A stretch of DNA of 21,760 nucleotides from QALR01 sp964466625 (lineage in GTDB: Bacteria > Bacillota > Clostridia > Oscillospirales > CAG-272), in the NCBI GenBank assembly GCA_964466625.1, contig CAYXQF010000028.1, positions 1-21,760 of the forward strand, in the 5' to 3' direction. A program made the position numbers and the translations under genes. Below the pieces are notes generated by a model, which ran no database searches, was not told the DNA's origin, and saw only the letters and a program-made list of their open reading frames with translations. Shown here one piece after another: positions 14,599 through 21,748 of the stretch. Position 1 is the first letter of the stretch. Each line of letters opens with the position of its first letter.

Positions 14599-15450
14599 AT
14601 GACAACGATACTTTATGCAATCCTTGTTTTGTCGGTAGTCGGCGTTCTGGCCGCTCTGATGCTGGTGATCGCCTCCAAATATATGGGTGTGGAAGAAGAT
14701 ACGAGAACGGCGAATATCCGTGCGATTCTCCCCGGTGCCAACTGCGGTGCCTGCGGATATACGGGCTGTGACGGCTACGCGAAAGCGCTTGCTGAGGGTT
14801 CATGCAATAAAGCGAACCTTTGTATTCCCGGTGCGGACGCCGTGGCACATGAGCTTGCGGCAGAGCTTGGTATGGAATACGAAGACGTGGTGGAGCGCGT
14901 GGCAATGGTGCATTGTCTTGGCGACTGCAATAAAACGTCTGATCGCTGCGAATATGACGGTGTCAAGACTTGTGCGGCGGCAGCAGGACTCCACGGCGGC
15001 TTTGGTAAATGCGCTTACGGTTGTATCGGCTTTGGCGACTGTGCGGCAGTCTGCCCGAATGGTGCGATCTGCATTGAAAACGGTATTGCGCACGTTGACA
15101 CCAGAAAATGCACGGGCTGTGGCCTTTGCACGAAGGCATGTCCGCATCATCTGATCGACCTTATGACCGACGTTGACCACGTGGTGGTGACTTGCTCGAA
15201 TCACGACGTGGGCGGCAAAGCAAGAAAGCTTTGTGAAAACGCTTGCATTGGTTGTAAAAAATGTGAGAAAAACTGTCCGAACGGTGCGATCAAGGTAAAC
15301 GGCAACTTGGCGCAGATCGCTTATGATCTTTGCTCCAACTGCGATACTTGTGCTTCGCTTTGTCCCGTCGGCTGTCTGATGATCTCCGATAATCGAGGAA
15401 TCCACAGATTCCTTTCCCGTGATGAGATCGAAAAATTGGAAAATCAATAA
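14599..15450 (+). CDS. rnfB: Rnf electron transport complex subunit B, long multi-cluster form
   Basis: This 283-aa subunit is the ferredoxin-accepting entry point of the complex. An N-terminal membrane helix (about 4-26) is followed by the four-Cys Fe-S domain around GANCGACGYTGCDGY (C49, C52, C57 and C75 or C69). A second cysteine group (C106, C110, C117, C125) and ferredoxin-type motifs follow. The latter lie around C138/C142/C148/C152, C171/C174/C177/C181, C216/C219/C222/C226 and C245/C248/C251/C255. It is much longer than the 192-residue E. coli protein, as in other Clostridia, giving a longer Fe-S wire. The ATG at 14599 has an AAGGAGG site. A strong terminator follows. Confidence 0.95.
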   Translation: MTTILYAILVLSVVGVLAALMLVIASKYMGVEEDTRTANIRAILPGANCGACGYTGCDGYAKALAEGSCNKANLCIPGADAVAHELAAELGMEYEDVVERVAMVHCLGDCNKTSDRCEYDGVKTCAAAAGLHGGFGKCAYGCIGFGDCAAVCPNGAICIENGIAHVDTRKCTGCGLCTKACPHHLIDLMTDVDHVVVTCSNHDVGGKARKLCENACIGCKKCEKNCPNGAIKVNGNLAQIAYDLCSNCDTCASLCPVGCLMISDNRGIHRFLSRDEIEKLENQ

Positions 15451-15456
15451 AAATAC

Positions 15457-15492
15457 AAAGAAGGAAGATTTCAAAAGATCTTCCTTCTTTTT
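15457..15492 (+). terminator. Terminator of the rnf operon
   Basis: A 13-bp perfect stem (AAAGAAGGAAGAT / ATCTTCCTTCTTT) with an 8-nt loop ends in TTTTT. It begins 6 bp after the rnfB stop codon. Confidence 0.9.
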
Positions 15493-15516
15493 GTTTTGCG
15501 AGGGTGGTGCAATTTC

Positions 15517-15545
15517 TTGACAAAAAAAGCCCTGTATGATATACT
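15517..15545 (+). promoter_or_regulatory. Strong extended -10 promoter of the unknown/beta-helix operon
   Basis: TTGACA (15517-15522), a 17-bp spacer and TATACT (15540-15545), with TGA directly before the -10 box. Predicted transcription starts near 15552. This shows the two following genes form a unit separate from rnf. Confidence 0.85.
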
Positions 15546-15582
15546 TTTGATAAATTTGAACGAAAGAGGATTTTGTGATCGA

Positions 15583-17121
15583 ATGAAAGGATTTTTCACC
15601 CAAAACCGCTATTTTCTTTTACCCCCGGATTGCCTTGATACGGAAAATATGCTCGGCAAATACGGCGGCAGACGCCTTGCGGTGACGGAGCTTTTGGAAG
15701 AAAAATGTATGGCGCCCTATTTTGTGGCGGAATATGCAAAGCAAGTGGAGATCACGCTTGGGGAATACGTTTATCCTTGTGATGTGCAGGTGCTTTCCAT
15801 GAAAGAATATAATGATCGTTTGCGTGCGATCATTCCCTCGCACTGTGTCGGCTGTCCAAATTACGGCGGTATTGACAAAACCGACGAATCTTTGGACGGA
15901 CATCACGAGGAGATCGCATTGGACCGTGTTTGTTTTTACCGTGCGCAATCGGAAGCGGCACAAGTGCAGAGCGAGATTTTTGATTATTATCAAGTCGATG
16001 AATGGATCCGTCGTTTTGCTTTGCGGTTTTATTCGTTAAATCTTGAAGCAATGATCGATCGAGGGGAATTTTTGAGTGCGACAGACGCTTTTTGTGAAAC
16101 ACTTTTTGAAATTGTCCACTGCGTGATTCCGCCTGTCTGGGTTCGAAAAAATAATGAAAAATATGAGCTTTTTTGCACGACGTTCACAGATGAGCACGAT
16201 GGCCTTGTGATGGAACATATTTTCACAAGATTGACAGAGCTTTGTGGGAATACGTGGAATTTTTATAATTATATTCCTAAAGGTGTTTATGTTCCCGAGG
16301 CGATAAAGCCGCTGGGTGTCATTGCGCGCTTCATGCAGAACGTGGAGCCTTCGCTGGAGATGACAATCTACGCAAAAAAAGGCTATATCAATGAAACGTA
16401 TTATTGGCTTTGCATGACTCTTGGCGAAAGGGAACTGCAAAAGCTTGCAACACCGCTTAACGTGATCGAAGCGGAGAGTGAAGATGAGCTTCCCGAAGAA
16501 GCGGCAGATGCAGATACGCTCGCGGAGCTTTTTGAGGAGCTTTTGCCGCAGATCAGCTATGACGAAATGCGCGCGCCTGCGTCCCATGTGATCTTTTTTT
16601 CTCCCAATATTGATGATATCGACGCTTCGGAAGAAGAAATTCTTTCCGATGGGAAATTATATTCTTTTCGTACCTCTTATCTTTGCGATCGCTTCGTGAT
16701 GCCGCTTGAACTGCGTGAGCCGCTTATGAACATTTGGGAAGATTGCGGCATCGTGACAGAGCTTTGCTTGCCGATTGCGCGTTTTGTTTTTACAAAATCG
16801 CCGCTTTGTGCTTCTCGCTCTGCAGACGCGGCAGGGGAGCGCTTTATGCGTGAAACAGAAGCGCTTTTTGATTATCTTTCAAAATGCGGTCTTTTTCTTC
16901 TCTTTGCGCAAGTCACGGGAGATGGCACTTCGGAGCAATTTGGGTTGGTTCTCAATCACACAGAGTTTCTTTACGCTGTGCGATATATGGCGCCGTTCTT
17001 TATGAAATATCCCGCGGAGCTTTATCTTTATACCGCTTCGCACCGCGGTGGCGGACATTATAAGTTAGGATTTGAAATGAAACTTTTGGAGGAGGAAACT
17101 CTTCTTTGGTCTGATATATAA
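15583..17121 (+). CDS. Protein of unknown function (512 aa)
   Basis: I do not recognise this protein or any domain in it. It is 512 aa, soluble by appearance, with no signal peptide or membrane helix. Visible features are an SHCVGCPNYGG segment with a CxxC pair (C88, C91), many other scattered cysteines, and high aromatic content. A strongly acidic stretch lies at about 305-330 (ESEDELPEEAADAD), probably a linker between two domains. The start at ATG 15583 is inferred from an AAAGAGGA site twelve bases upstream and from the promoter at 15517-15545. In-frame codons before it would lie in or before the promoter. The next gene begins 15 bp downstream, so the two products probably act together. 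Codon use resembles the neighbours, with no sign of recent transfer. Confidence 0.75.
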   Translation: MKGFFTQNRYFLLPPDCLDTENMLGKYGGRRLAVTELLEEKCMAPYFVAEYAKQVEITLGEYVYPCDVQVLSMKEYNDRLRAIIPSHCVGCPNYGGIDKTDESLDGHHEEIALDRVCFYRAQSEAAQVQSEIFDYYQVDEWIRRFALRFYSLNLEAMIDRGEFLSATDAFCETLFEIVHCVIPPVWVRKNNEKYELFCTTFTDEHDGLVMEHIFTRLTELCGNTWNFYNYIPKGVYVPEAIKPLGVIARFMQNVEPSLEMTIYAKKGYINETYYWLCMTLGERELQKLATPLNVIEAESEDELPEEAADADTLAELFEELLPQISYDEMRAPASHVIFFSPNIDDIDASEEEILSDGKLYSFRTSYLCDRFVMPLELREPLMNIWEDCGIVTELCLPIARFVFTKSPLCASRSADAAGERFMRETEALFDYLSKCGLFLLFAQVTGDGTSEQFGLVLNHTEFLYAVRYMAPFFMKYPAELYLYTASHRGGGHYKLGFEMKLLEEETLLWSDI

Positions 17122-17136
17122 AAAGGGAGGTCTTCA

Positions 17137-18945
17137 ATGATTCGCTTCATACAAACCGCTGAAACTTTTTTTGATATAGAAAAAGCAAGAGAAGCTGTGC
17201 TTCGTTTTGCAAAAACAGCAACACTGCAGGAGCGCAAAAAAGCGGATCTTCTTTTCGACAATGGGGAATATTGTTTGACAAAGCCGCTCATTTTCGATGC
17301 CAATGAAGAACCTGCACTTTTGAATATCGAGCTTTCTTTGTGCTGTGAAAACGGGACGGCAACTTTCACTTCTAATCGTGCTTTGGATTTTGACAGAATG
17401 CAAAAGACAGAAAACGGTTACGTTTACCAATTCGAAAAAGACGAATCAGGAAAATATCCTCTATTTCATGACGTTTATGAAGAATTTGATCGTATGCCGA
17501 TTGCCGCTTCTGCACATGGCATACATGCTTTCCCTTTTTCTGAAGAAAATAAGCGCATCAATGAAACCAATTTGGAAGGCATCTACGTCCCTGAGGAAAT
17601 GGCGGAAAAACTTCCTAACGGCGATCTTTTTCCTTTGGAATTGATGATCTATGTGGAATGGGAATTTCACGTTTTGCACGTCCTTTGTGTGGATCGTGAC
17701 CGAATCAAAATTGATGAAAAAGGCAACCGCCACGTACTTTTGCGGATCGTTCCCGAAGAACTTTTTGATTACGTAAAAGGTGTGAACCGTGTTTTGCAGC
17801 CGAAAAACAGAGAATGTTTTTTCAGAAACCACCCGATCTTTTTGCAAGAGAACACATGGTGTTATGATCATAAAAAAGGAGTTTTGCATTTTTCTCCGAA
17901 ATTTGATCTGCATGAAAAAATCTTTGTGCCGACGCTCGAAAAGCTTCTCGTTTTCAAAGGTATGAACGGCATCACGTTGCGTGGGCTTACGTTTACGGGG
18001 ATAACGGATAAATTTCTTCCCGAAAACGGGTTCCTTTCCGATCAGGCAACGGTCGAAAAGCGCTCGAAGAAAAAGGTTTCGGAAGCGGCACTCCTTACGG
18101 AAAACGTGCGCGCGCTTAGCGTAGAAAACTGTGAATTCAAGCAGCTTGGTACGAACGGTATTCTGATGCTCGGCACTTCTGCCATGGTGAATATTCACGA
18201 TAATTATTTTCATGATATTGCGATGTCTGCCGTTTCGATCGGGGATCCTATGCGCGTGACGAATGATAAGAAAAATTGCTCTTATGACGTGCATATAGAA
18301 AATAATTTTGTTTCTCGTATCGGTTATGATTTTCCTGCGGCACCTGCTTTGCAGGTATTCCGTGTGGACGGACTTTTGCTTTCGCATAATACCATTGACC
18401 GTTGCGCGTATTCCGCAGTTTCTGTCGGTTGGGAGTGGGTTTCTTTGCCTTATGCGCTGGGAGAGATGATCAATATCCGTGATGCGGAGATTTCCTATAA
18501 TAAGATCACGAATCATATGCAGCTTTTGCGTGACGGTGGAGCGGTCTACGTTGTTGGTGCAAACAGCATGCGCACGAATACAAAGCGATATAATAAGATC
18601 CATCACAATTTTGCTTGCAATGATCGTATTCTGCGCAAGTCGCGCGGTTATTATCTTGACGGTTCCTCCACCGGGTGGGACGTTTATGAAAACGTGACCG
18701 CAAAAGTGCATTATCCGGTTTTTGCGCAGTATCATGTCGGGGAACAATTTGTCTGGCATAATCGTATTGATGAAACTTATTCCACGGAAGAGATCTCTCT
18801 TGATAATCATCACCCCGAACGCGACACCTTGCTTGGTGCGACCTATATTGAACCGACACTTGATGCACTTTTGGAAAAATATCCGAAAGCGCGTCGGATC
18901 ATGGAAGAGAGCGGGATTCTTGATATAAAACCGAAAACTGAATGA
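17137..18945 (+). CDS. Right-handed parallel beta-helix protein, GH141-like layout, no export signal
   Basis: This 602-aa protein has a parallel beta-helix core from about residue 265 to 540. Repeated turn patterns are visible, such as GITLRGLTFTGI, VENCEFKQLGTNGI, IHDNYFHDIAMSAVSIGD, IENNFVSRIGYD and SYNKITNHMQL. The N-terminal part interrupts the helix start with a separate domain (about 90-250) ending in a WCYDHKKGVLHFSP segment. That arrangement recalls polysaccharide-acting beta-helix enzymes such as GH141. I cannot identify catalytic residues with confidence. There is no signal peptide, unlike most secreted members, so the substrate would be intracellular. The ATG has a GGGAGG site and the gene follows the 512-aa unknown gene by 15 bp. 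Carbohydrate binding or cleavage is inference, and beta-helix structural proteins are an alternative. Confidence 0.75.
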   Translation: MIRFIQTAETFFDIEKAREAVLRFAKTATLQERKKADLLFDNGEYCLTKPLIFDANEEPALLNIELSLCCENGTATFTSNRALDFDRMQKTENGYVYQFEKDESGKYPLFHDVYEEFDRMPIAASAHGIHAFPFSEENKRINETNLEGIYVPEEMAEKLPNGDLFPLELMIYVEWEFHVLHVLCVDRDRIKIDEKGNRHVLLRIVPEELFDYVKGVNRVLQPKNRECFFRNHPIFLQENTWCYDHKKGVLHFSPKFDLHEKIFVPTLEKLLVFKGMNGITLRGLTFTGITDKFLPENGFLSDQATVEKRSKKKVSEAALLTENVRALSVENCEFKQLGTNGILMLGTSAMVNIHDNYFHDIAMSAVSIGDPMRVTNDKKNCSYDVHIENNFVSRIGYDFPAAPALQVFRVDGLLLSHNTIDRCAYSAVSVGWEWVSLPYALGEMINIRDAEISYNKITNHMQLLRDGGAVYVVGANSMRTNTKRYNKIHHNFACNDRILRKSRGYYLDGSSTGWDVYENVTAKVHYPVFAQYHVGEQFVWHNRIDETYSTEEISLDNHHPERDTLLGATYIEPTLDALLEKYPKARRIMEESGILDIKPKTE

Positions 18946-18956
18946 TGTGATGATAT

Positions 18957-18987
18957 AAAAAGCACTTGCAAACGGCAAGTGCTTTTT
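18957..18987. terminator. Bidirectional terminator between convergent operons
   Basis: A perfect 13-bp stem (AAAAAGCACTTGC / GCAAGTGCTTTTT) has a 5-nt loop. The A-run and T-run at its ends give a U-tract in either direction. It lies between the + strand beta-helix gene and the - strand Ham1-like gene and can serve both. Confidence 0.92.
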
Positions 18988-18988
18988 G

Positions 18989-19627
18989 TTAAGTCAGATC
19001 AAGTGCTTTTGCTAAAAAGTCGATGAGATGTTTTCGATATTCTCCGAGAATGATCTGCTCGTCCTCCGTGTCATATTGAAAATTGCCGACTTCCACGAAA
19101 TATTCCCCCGTTTTTTGGTTTTGTGAAAGGGAATCTAAGGGCCAACCGAGATGGCGTTTTTCGGAAGGTGTTTCCACCATATAAAATGCGCTGCATTTGG
19201 CGGATTCGAGCGGCTCGGTGAAAGCGTGGATATTTCCATGATTGTAAACGGCGATGCCATCGAGATAATAAGCGAGGACCTTTCCGCCGAGCGTGTGAAT
19301 AAGATCAGCATAATATGCGATCATTTCCTCGTCATCAAGTCGTTTGCCTTGCGGCGCGCGGATATTCAGCGCAGGTTGACGTGGATCTTCGATCGGGAGT
19401 CCTTCAAAATAAAGACCGGAATCGTTGCAAATGACAAGATCGAAATATTTTCCGTAAAATTTAGCTTTGATGACGGCGTTTTCTTCGGGGGTCGTGCCGT
19501 TTTCCCGCGGCTCATCGGTGACGCTTAGATCGCGGAGCGTATAAAACTTTACGTCATAATTTTTGAGCAAGGCTTCAAAGCGTTTGACCTTAGAAATATT
19601 GGTGGTGCCGATGAGGATCTTTTTCAT
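18989..19627 (-). CDS. Divergent Ham1/RdgB-type non-canonical purine NTP pyrophosphatase
   Basis: This 212-aa cytosolic protein resembles the Ham1/RdgB family, which hydrolyses dITP, ITP and XTP to monophosphates and PPi. Family elements are the N-terminal GTTNISKVKRFEALL (7-21), the EENAVIKAKFYGK stretch (48-60) and NDSGLYFEGLP (68-78). The later GFGYDP block of canonical RdgB is not present. RHLGWPLDSLSQ (158-169) stands in its place, so substrate choice may differ. The start ATG has an AAAGGA site and overlaps the stop of the Gx-transporter gene by four bases (ATGA). It is the last gene of the apbE operon, an unusual place for a house-cleaning nucleotidase. Confidence 0.72.
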   Translation of the reverse strand: MKKILIGTTNISKVKRFEALLKNYDVKFYTLRDLSVTDEPRENGTTPEENAVIKAKFYGKYFDLVICNDSGLYFEGLPIEDPRQPALNIRAPQGKRLDDEEMIAYYADLIHTLGGKVLAYYLDGIAVYNHGNIHAFTEPLESAKCSAFYMVETPSEKRHLGWPLDSLSQNQKTGEYFVEVGNFQYDTEDEQIILGEYRKHLIDFLAKALDLT

Positions 19628-20130
19628 GGGGTATCCTTTCGTTTTGTGATATATTTGAGGACAGCTTTTGCGATGATGCCGATGCCAAAGCCCGTAAGCG
19701 CACCTGCGGCAAGCAATATGGGAAGATAATAGAAAACACGGAGATTTTCTATGATGACAGCGGCAACGAAAAGCTGTCCGATGTTATGCGAAACACCACC
19801 TGCAATGCTGATGCCGACCATACTGAAAAGACGGCTCTTTTTAAGCAAAAGCATGACAAGAAAGCTGAGCACCCCACCTGCCAAACTATACGGCAACATC
19901 GCAGCGCCAAAAAGCAGGGAAGACAGGAATATCCTTACGAGGGAAACGGCAAATGCTGTGGGGGCTTTGGTTTCATAAAGCAAAAAAACGGTGATGAGAT
20001 TGGCAAGTCCGAGCTTCAGCCCGGGAATTCCGAGTGCAGAAAAGGGAATCAGAAATTCGATATAAGAAAAGATCAAAGCAAGGGAAGTGAGCATGCCGAC
20101 CGTTGCGACTTTTTTTGTTCGGTTTTTCAC
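19624..20130 (-). CDS. Gx transporter family membrane protein (EetB-like)
   Basis: This 168-aa integral membrane protein has about five hydrophobic helices and the family stretch IPGLKLGLANLITVFLL (35-51). It belongs to the family named Gx transporter or heptaprenyl diphosphate synthase component I in databases. Members are small-substrate or quinone-related membrane proteins. The homologue in Gram-positive extracellular electron transfer loci is called EetB. The start codon is GTG, inside a four-base overlap (GTGA) with the NusG_II gene, with GGAGG seven bases before it. Tight coupling with the NusG_II protein suggests that they act together. Transport function has not been shown to my knowledge. 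Confidence 0.82.
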   Translation of the reverse strand: MKNRTKKVATVGMLTSLALIFSYIEFLIPFSALGIPGLKLGLANLITVFLLYETKAPTAFAVSLVRIFLSSLLFGAAMLPYSLAGGVLSFLVMLLLKKSRLFSMVGISIAGGVSHNIGQLFVAAVIIENLRVFYYLPILLAAGALTGFGIGIIAKAVLKYITKRKDTP

Positions 20131-20459
20131 GGGGCGACCTCCAAATAAACGATTACGCCGTTTGGTGAGCAGGTGAGGACGTTGGTTTGCGATAAAATGC
20201 CCATATAAACACAGACCTTGTCGGGGCAGGTGGCGCTTTTGATGCGCGCTTTTCCATCTTCGATCACAAGCAGATTTTCGCCGTTTTCGCTTTTGATCAG
20301 GTACTGCGTATCGACCGCGAGCGGAAGCGTGGCAACGATCTCGCCGTTTACCTCAATGATGACGGTATCTCCGCTTTTCCCGAATAAGAAAAAGACGATC
20401 GCAAGCAGAACCGCGAGCAATATGATGCCGAGAAGAAGAAAAATATCTTGTTTTTTCAT
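20127..20459 (-). CDS. NusG domain II membrane-anchored protein (EetA-like)
   Basis: This 110-aa protein has one N-terminal membrane helix (about 6-27) and an extracytoplasmic NusG_II-type beta domain. The family signature CPDKVCVYMG gives C78 and C83, and a third conserved cysteine C97 lies in LTCSPNGVIVYLE. Despite the name it is not a transcription factor. The ATG at 20459 follows an AAAGGATA site. An upstream in-frame ATG at 20507 lies inside apbE and is rejected. It sits between apbE and the Gx-family gene, the same set as fmnB-eetA-eetB in flavin-based electron transfer loci of Listeria and lactobacilli. Electron transfer at the outer face of the membrane is therefore a plausible role. 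Confidence 0.82.
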   Translation of the reverse strand: MKKQDIFLLLGIILLAVLLAIVFFLFGKSGDTVIIEVNGEIVATLPLAVDTQYLIKSENGENLLVIEDGKARIKSATCPDKVCVYMGILSQTNVLTCSPNGVIVYLEVAP

Positions 20460-20469
20460 AAAATATCCT

Positions 20470-21483
20470 TTACGATTGGGGAAATCCCGAAGAATAAAGA
20501 AGTTCACCGTTTGCCGTTTGCCACATAGCTTCTGTATCGCTTAGACTTTCGATCAAAGCAAGTCCTTCCTCGTAGGAAAGGTTGAAAAGTGCTGTGGAGA
20601 GTGCATCGGCAATTCCGCTGTCGGGACAAAGAACGGAAACGATGATGAAGGTGTTGACAGGATAAAGTGTTTTGGGATCTATGATGTGGTGATATCGCAC
20701 GCCGTCTACGGTGAACCCGCGCTGATAAGAACCGCTGGAAACGAGCGAGCCTGTTTGCAGATATAAGATTTGCAAATACGGATCATCGGCTTCGATATCA
20801 GGATTTTGTACGGCAACCTTCCAAGCGGTGTCTTCACCGACAGCGATCAGATTGCCGCCGGCGTCCAATAAAACGCCGGAGATTCCTTTTTCTTCGAGCG
20901 CACACGCGATGCGTTCGGCGGCATAGCCTTTTGCGATCGCACCGACATCAAGACGCAAATCGGGATCAGAAAAAAAGACGGTGTTGTTTTCTTCGTCTAA
21001 AATCAGATTGTCGATCTCTGCGTGCGTGGCGGCTTCTGTGAGCGAAGTGTGTAACGGAAGTGTTTTGGTGCTGCGTGCAACATGCCAAAGTGACAGCACG
21101 CTTCCCATCGCGATGTTGGTGTGACCATTCGTCAAAGCATGAATTTCTTTTCCGAAGTCTAGGAGTGCGATGATGTCCTTGTCTACGGGGACGGGGGCGT
21201 TTCCTGCGGTTTTATTGACGGTGCAGAGATTTGTGATTCCTTCATATTCGTTGTAAACGTCGTAAAGCTTGTGATAACGGGCAAATTCTGCGAAGATCTC
21301 TTCTGCGAGGGCATCAAATTCCGCTTGACTTTCAGCATACGCTGTCACGGTGATGACCGTGTCGAAATAAGCGATGCTTGTTTTTTGGTAAGTTCGTTTT
21401 TTCCCACAGGAAAAGGAAAGGAAAACAGGGACGAGAAGGAGCAGGGAAAGAACGATTTTTAACGTCTTCGCATAATGTTTGAT
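20470..21483 (-). CDS. apbE: FAD:protein FMN transferase, exported lipoprotein-like, with apparent ATC start
   Basis: This protein of about 337 aa transfers FMN from FAD to Thr/Ser of target proteins such as RnfG and RnfD. All ApbE motifs are present: YHKLYDVYNEYEG (70-82), LDVGAIAKGYAAERIA (178-193), LLDAGGNLIAVG (205-216), HHIIDPKTLYPV (265-276) and the Mg2+-binding DSGIADALST (288-297). The N-terminus is a signal peptide with a hydrophobic core at about 10-22. It ends in SFSC26, which suits a lipoprotein although the lipobox is imperfect. The start is the problem: a perfect AAGGAGGT site (21491-21498) is followed seven bases later by ATC (21483-21481), with no in-frame ATG, GTG or TTG between promoter and signal peptide. 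I take ATC as the start by spacing. The NusG_II gene follows after 10 bp. Confidence 0.85.
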   Translation of the reverse strand: MKHYAKTLKIVLSLLLLVPVFLSFSCGKKRTYQKTSIAYFDTVITVTAYAESQAEFDALAEEIFAEFARYHKLYDVYNEYEGITNLCTVNKTAGNAPVPVDKDIIALLDFGKEIHALTNGHTNIAMGSVLSLWHVARSTKTLPLHTSLTEAATHAEIDNLILDEENNTVFFSDPDLRLDVGAIAKGYAAERIACALEEKGISGVLLDAGGNLIAVGEDTAWKVAVQNPDIEADDPYLQILYLQTGSLVSSGSYQRGFTVDGVRYHHIIDPKTLYPVNTFIIVSVLCPDSGIADALSTALFNLSYEEGLALIESLSDTEAMWQTANGELLYSSGFPQS

Positions 21484-21514
21484 AGCTGTGACCTCCTTCT
21501 TATAAGATGCAAAC

Positions 21515-21543
21515 AGTATAGCACATTTTCTTCGATTTGACAA
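21515..21543 (-). promoter_or_regulatory. Promoter of the apbE operon
   Basis: On the - strand, TTGTCA (21543-21538) is followed after 17 bp by TATACT (21520-21515), with TGC as an extended -10 element. Transcription would start near 21508, leaving about ten bases before the AAGGAGGT site. It therefore excludes translation from the in-frame TTG codon at 21564. Confidence 0.78.
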
Positions 21544-21601
21544 GAGGCGCGAAAAGGTATCCAAGATGGAAAAAATATTTTAAGTTTTTTTCAAAAAAGT
21601 A

Positions 21602-21630
21602 TTGACAAATCTTTTAATGTGTGATATTAT
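21602..21630 (+). promoter_or_regulatory. Promoter of the tRNA-Leu gene
   Basis: TTGACA (21602-21607), a 17-bp spacer and TATTAT (21625-21630), with TGA as an extended -10 element. Transcription would start near 21637, about 23 nt before the mature tRNA. It is divergent from the apbE promoter. Confidence 0.82.
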
Positions 21631-21659
21631 ATATGAGCAGGCAACCGAGAAGCCAGCAA

Positions 21660-21748
21660 GCCGGAATGGCGAAATTGGCAGACGCACGGGACTTAAAATC
21701 CCGCGGGACTAACCTCCTGTACCGGTTCGATCCCGGTTTCCGGCACCA
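21660..21748 (+). tRNA. tRNA-Leu (anticodon UAA), CCA encoded
   Basis: The acceptor stem pairs GCCGGAA (21660-21666) with TTCCGGC (21738-21744), followed by discriminator A and an encoded CCA (21746-21748). The anticodon arm is CGGGA - CTTAAAA - TCCCG, giving anticodon UAA, which reads UUA/UUG leucine codons. A long class II variable arm follows, then the T arm ACCGG - TTCGATC - CCGGT. All expected leucine tRNA elements are present. Only 12 bp remain to the window edge, so further tRNAs may follow. Confidence 0.96.

Noticed and set aside
17461..18978. Long open frame (505 codons) antisense to the beta-helix gene
   Set aside because: It is rich in His, Arg and Ile without motifs, has no ribosome binding site, and lies opposite a gene with clear beta-helix turns.
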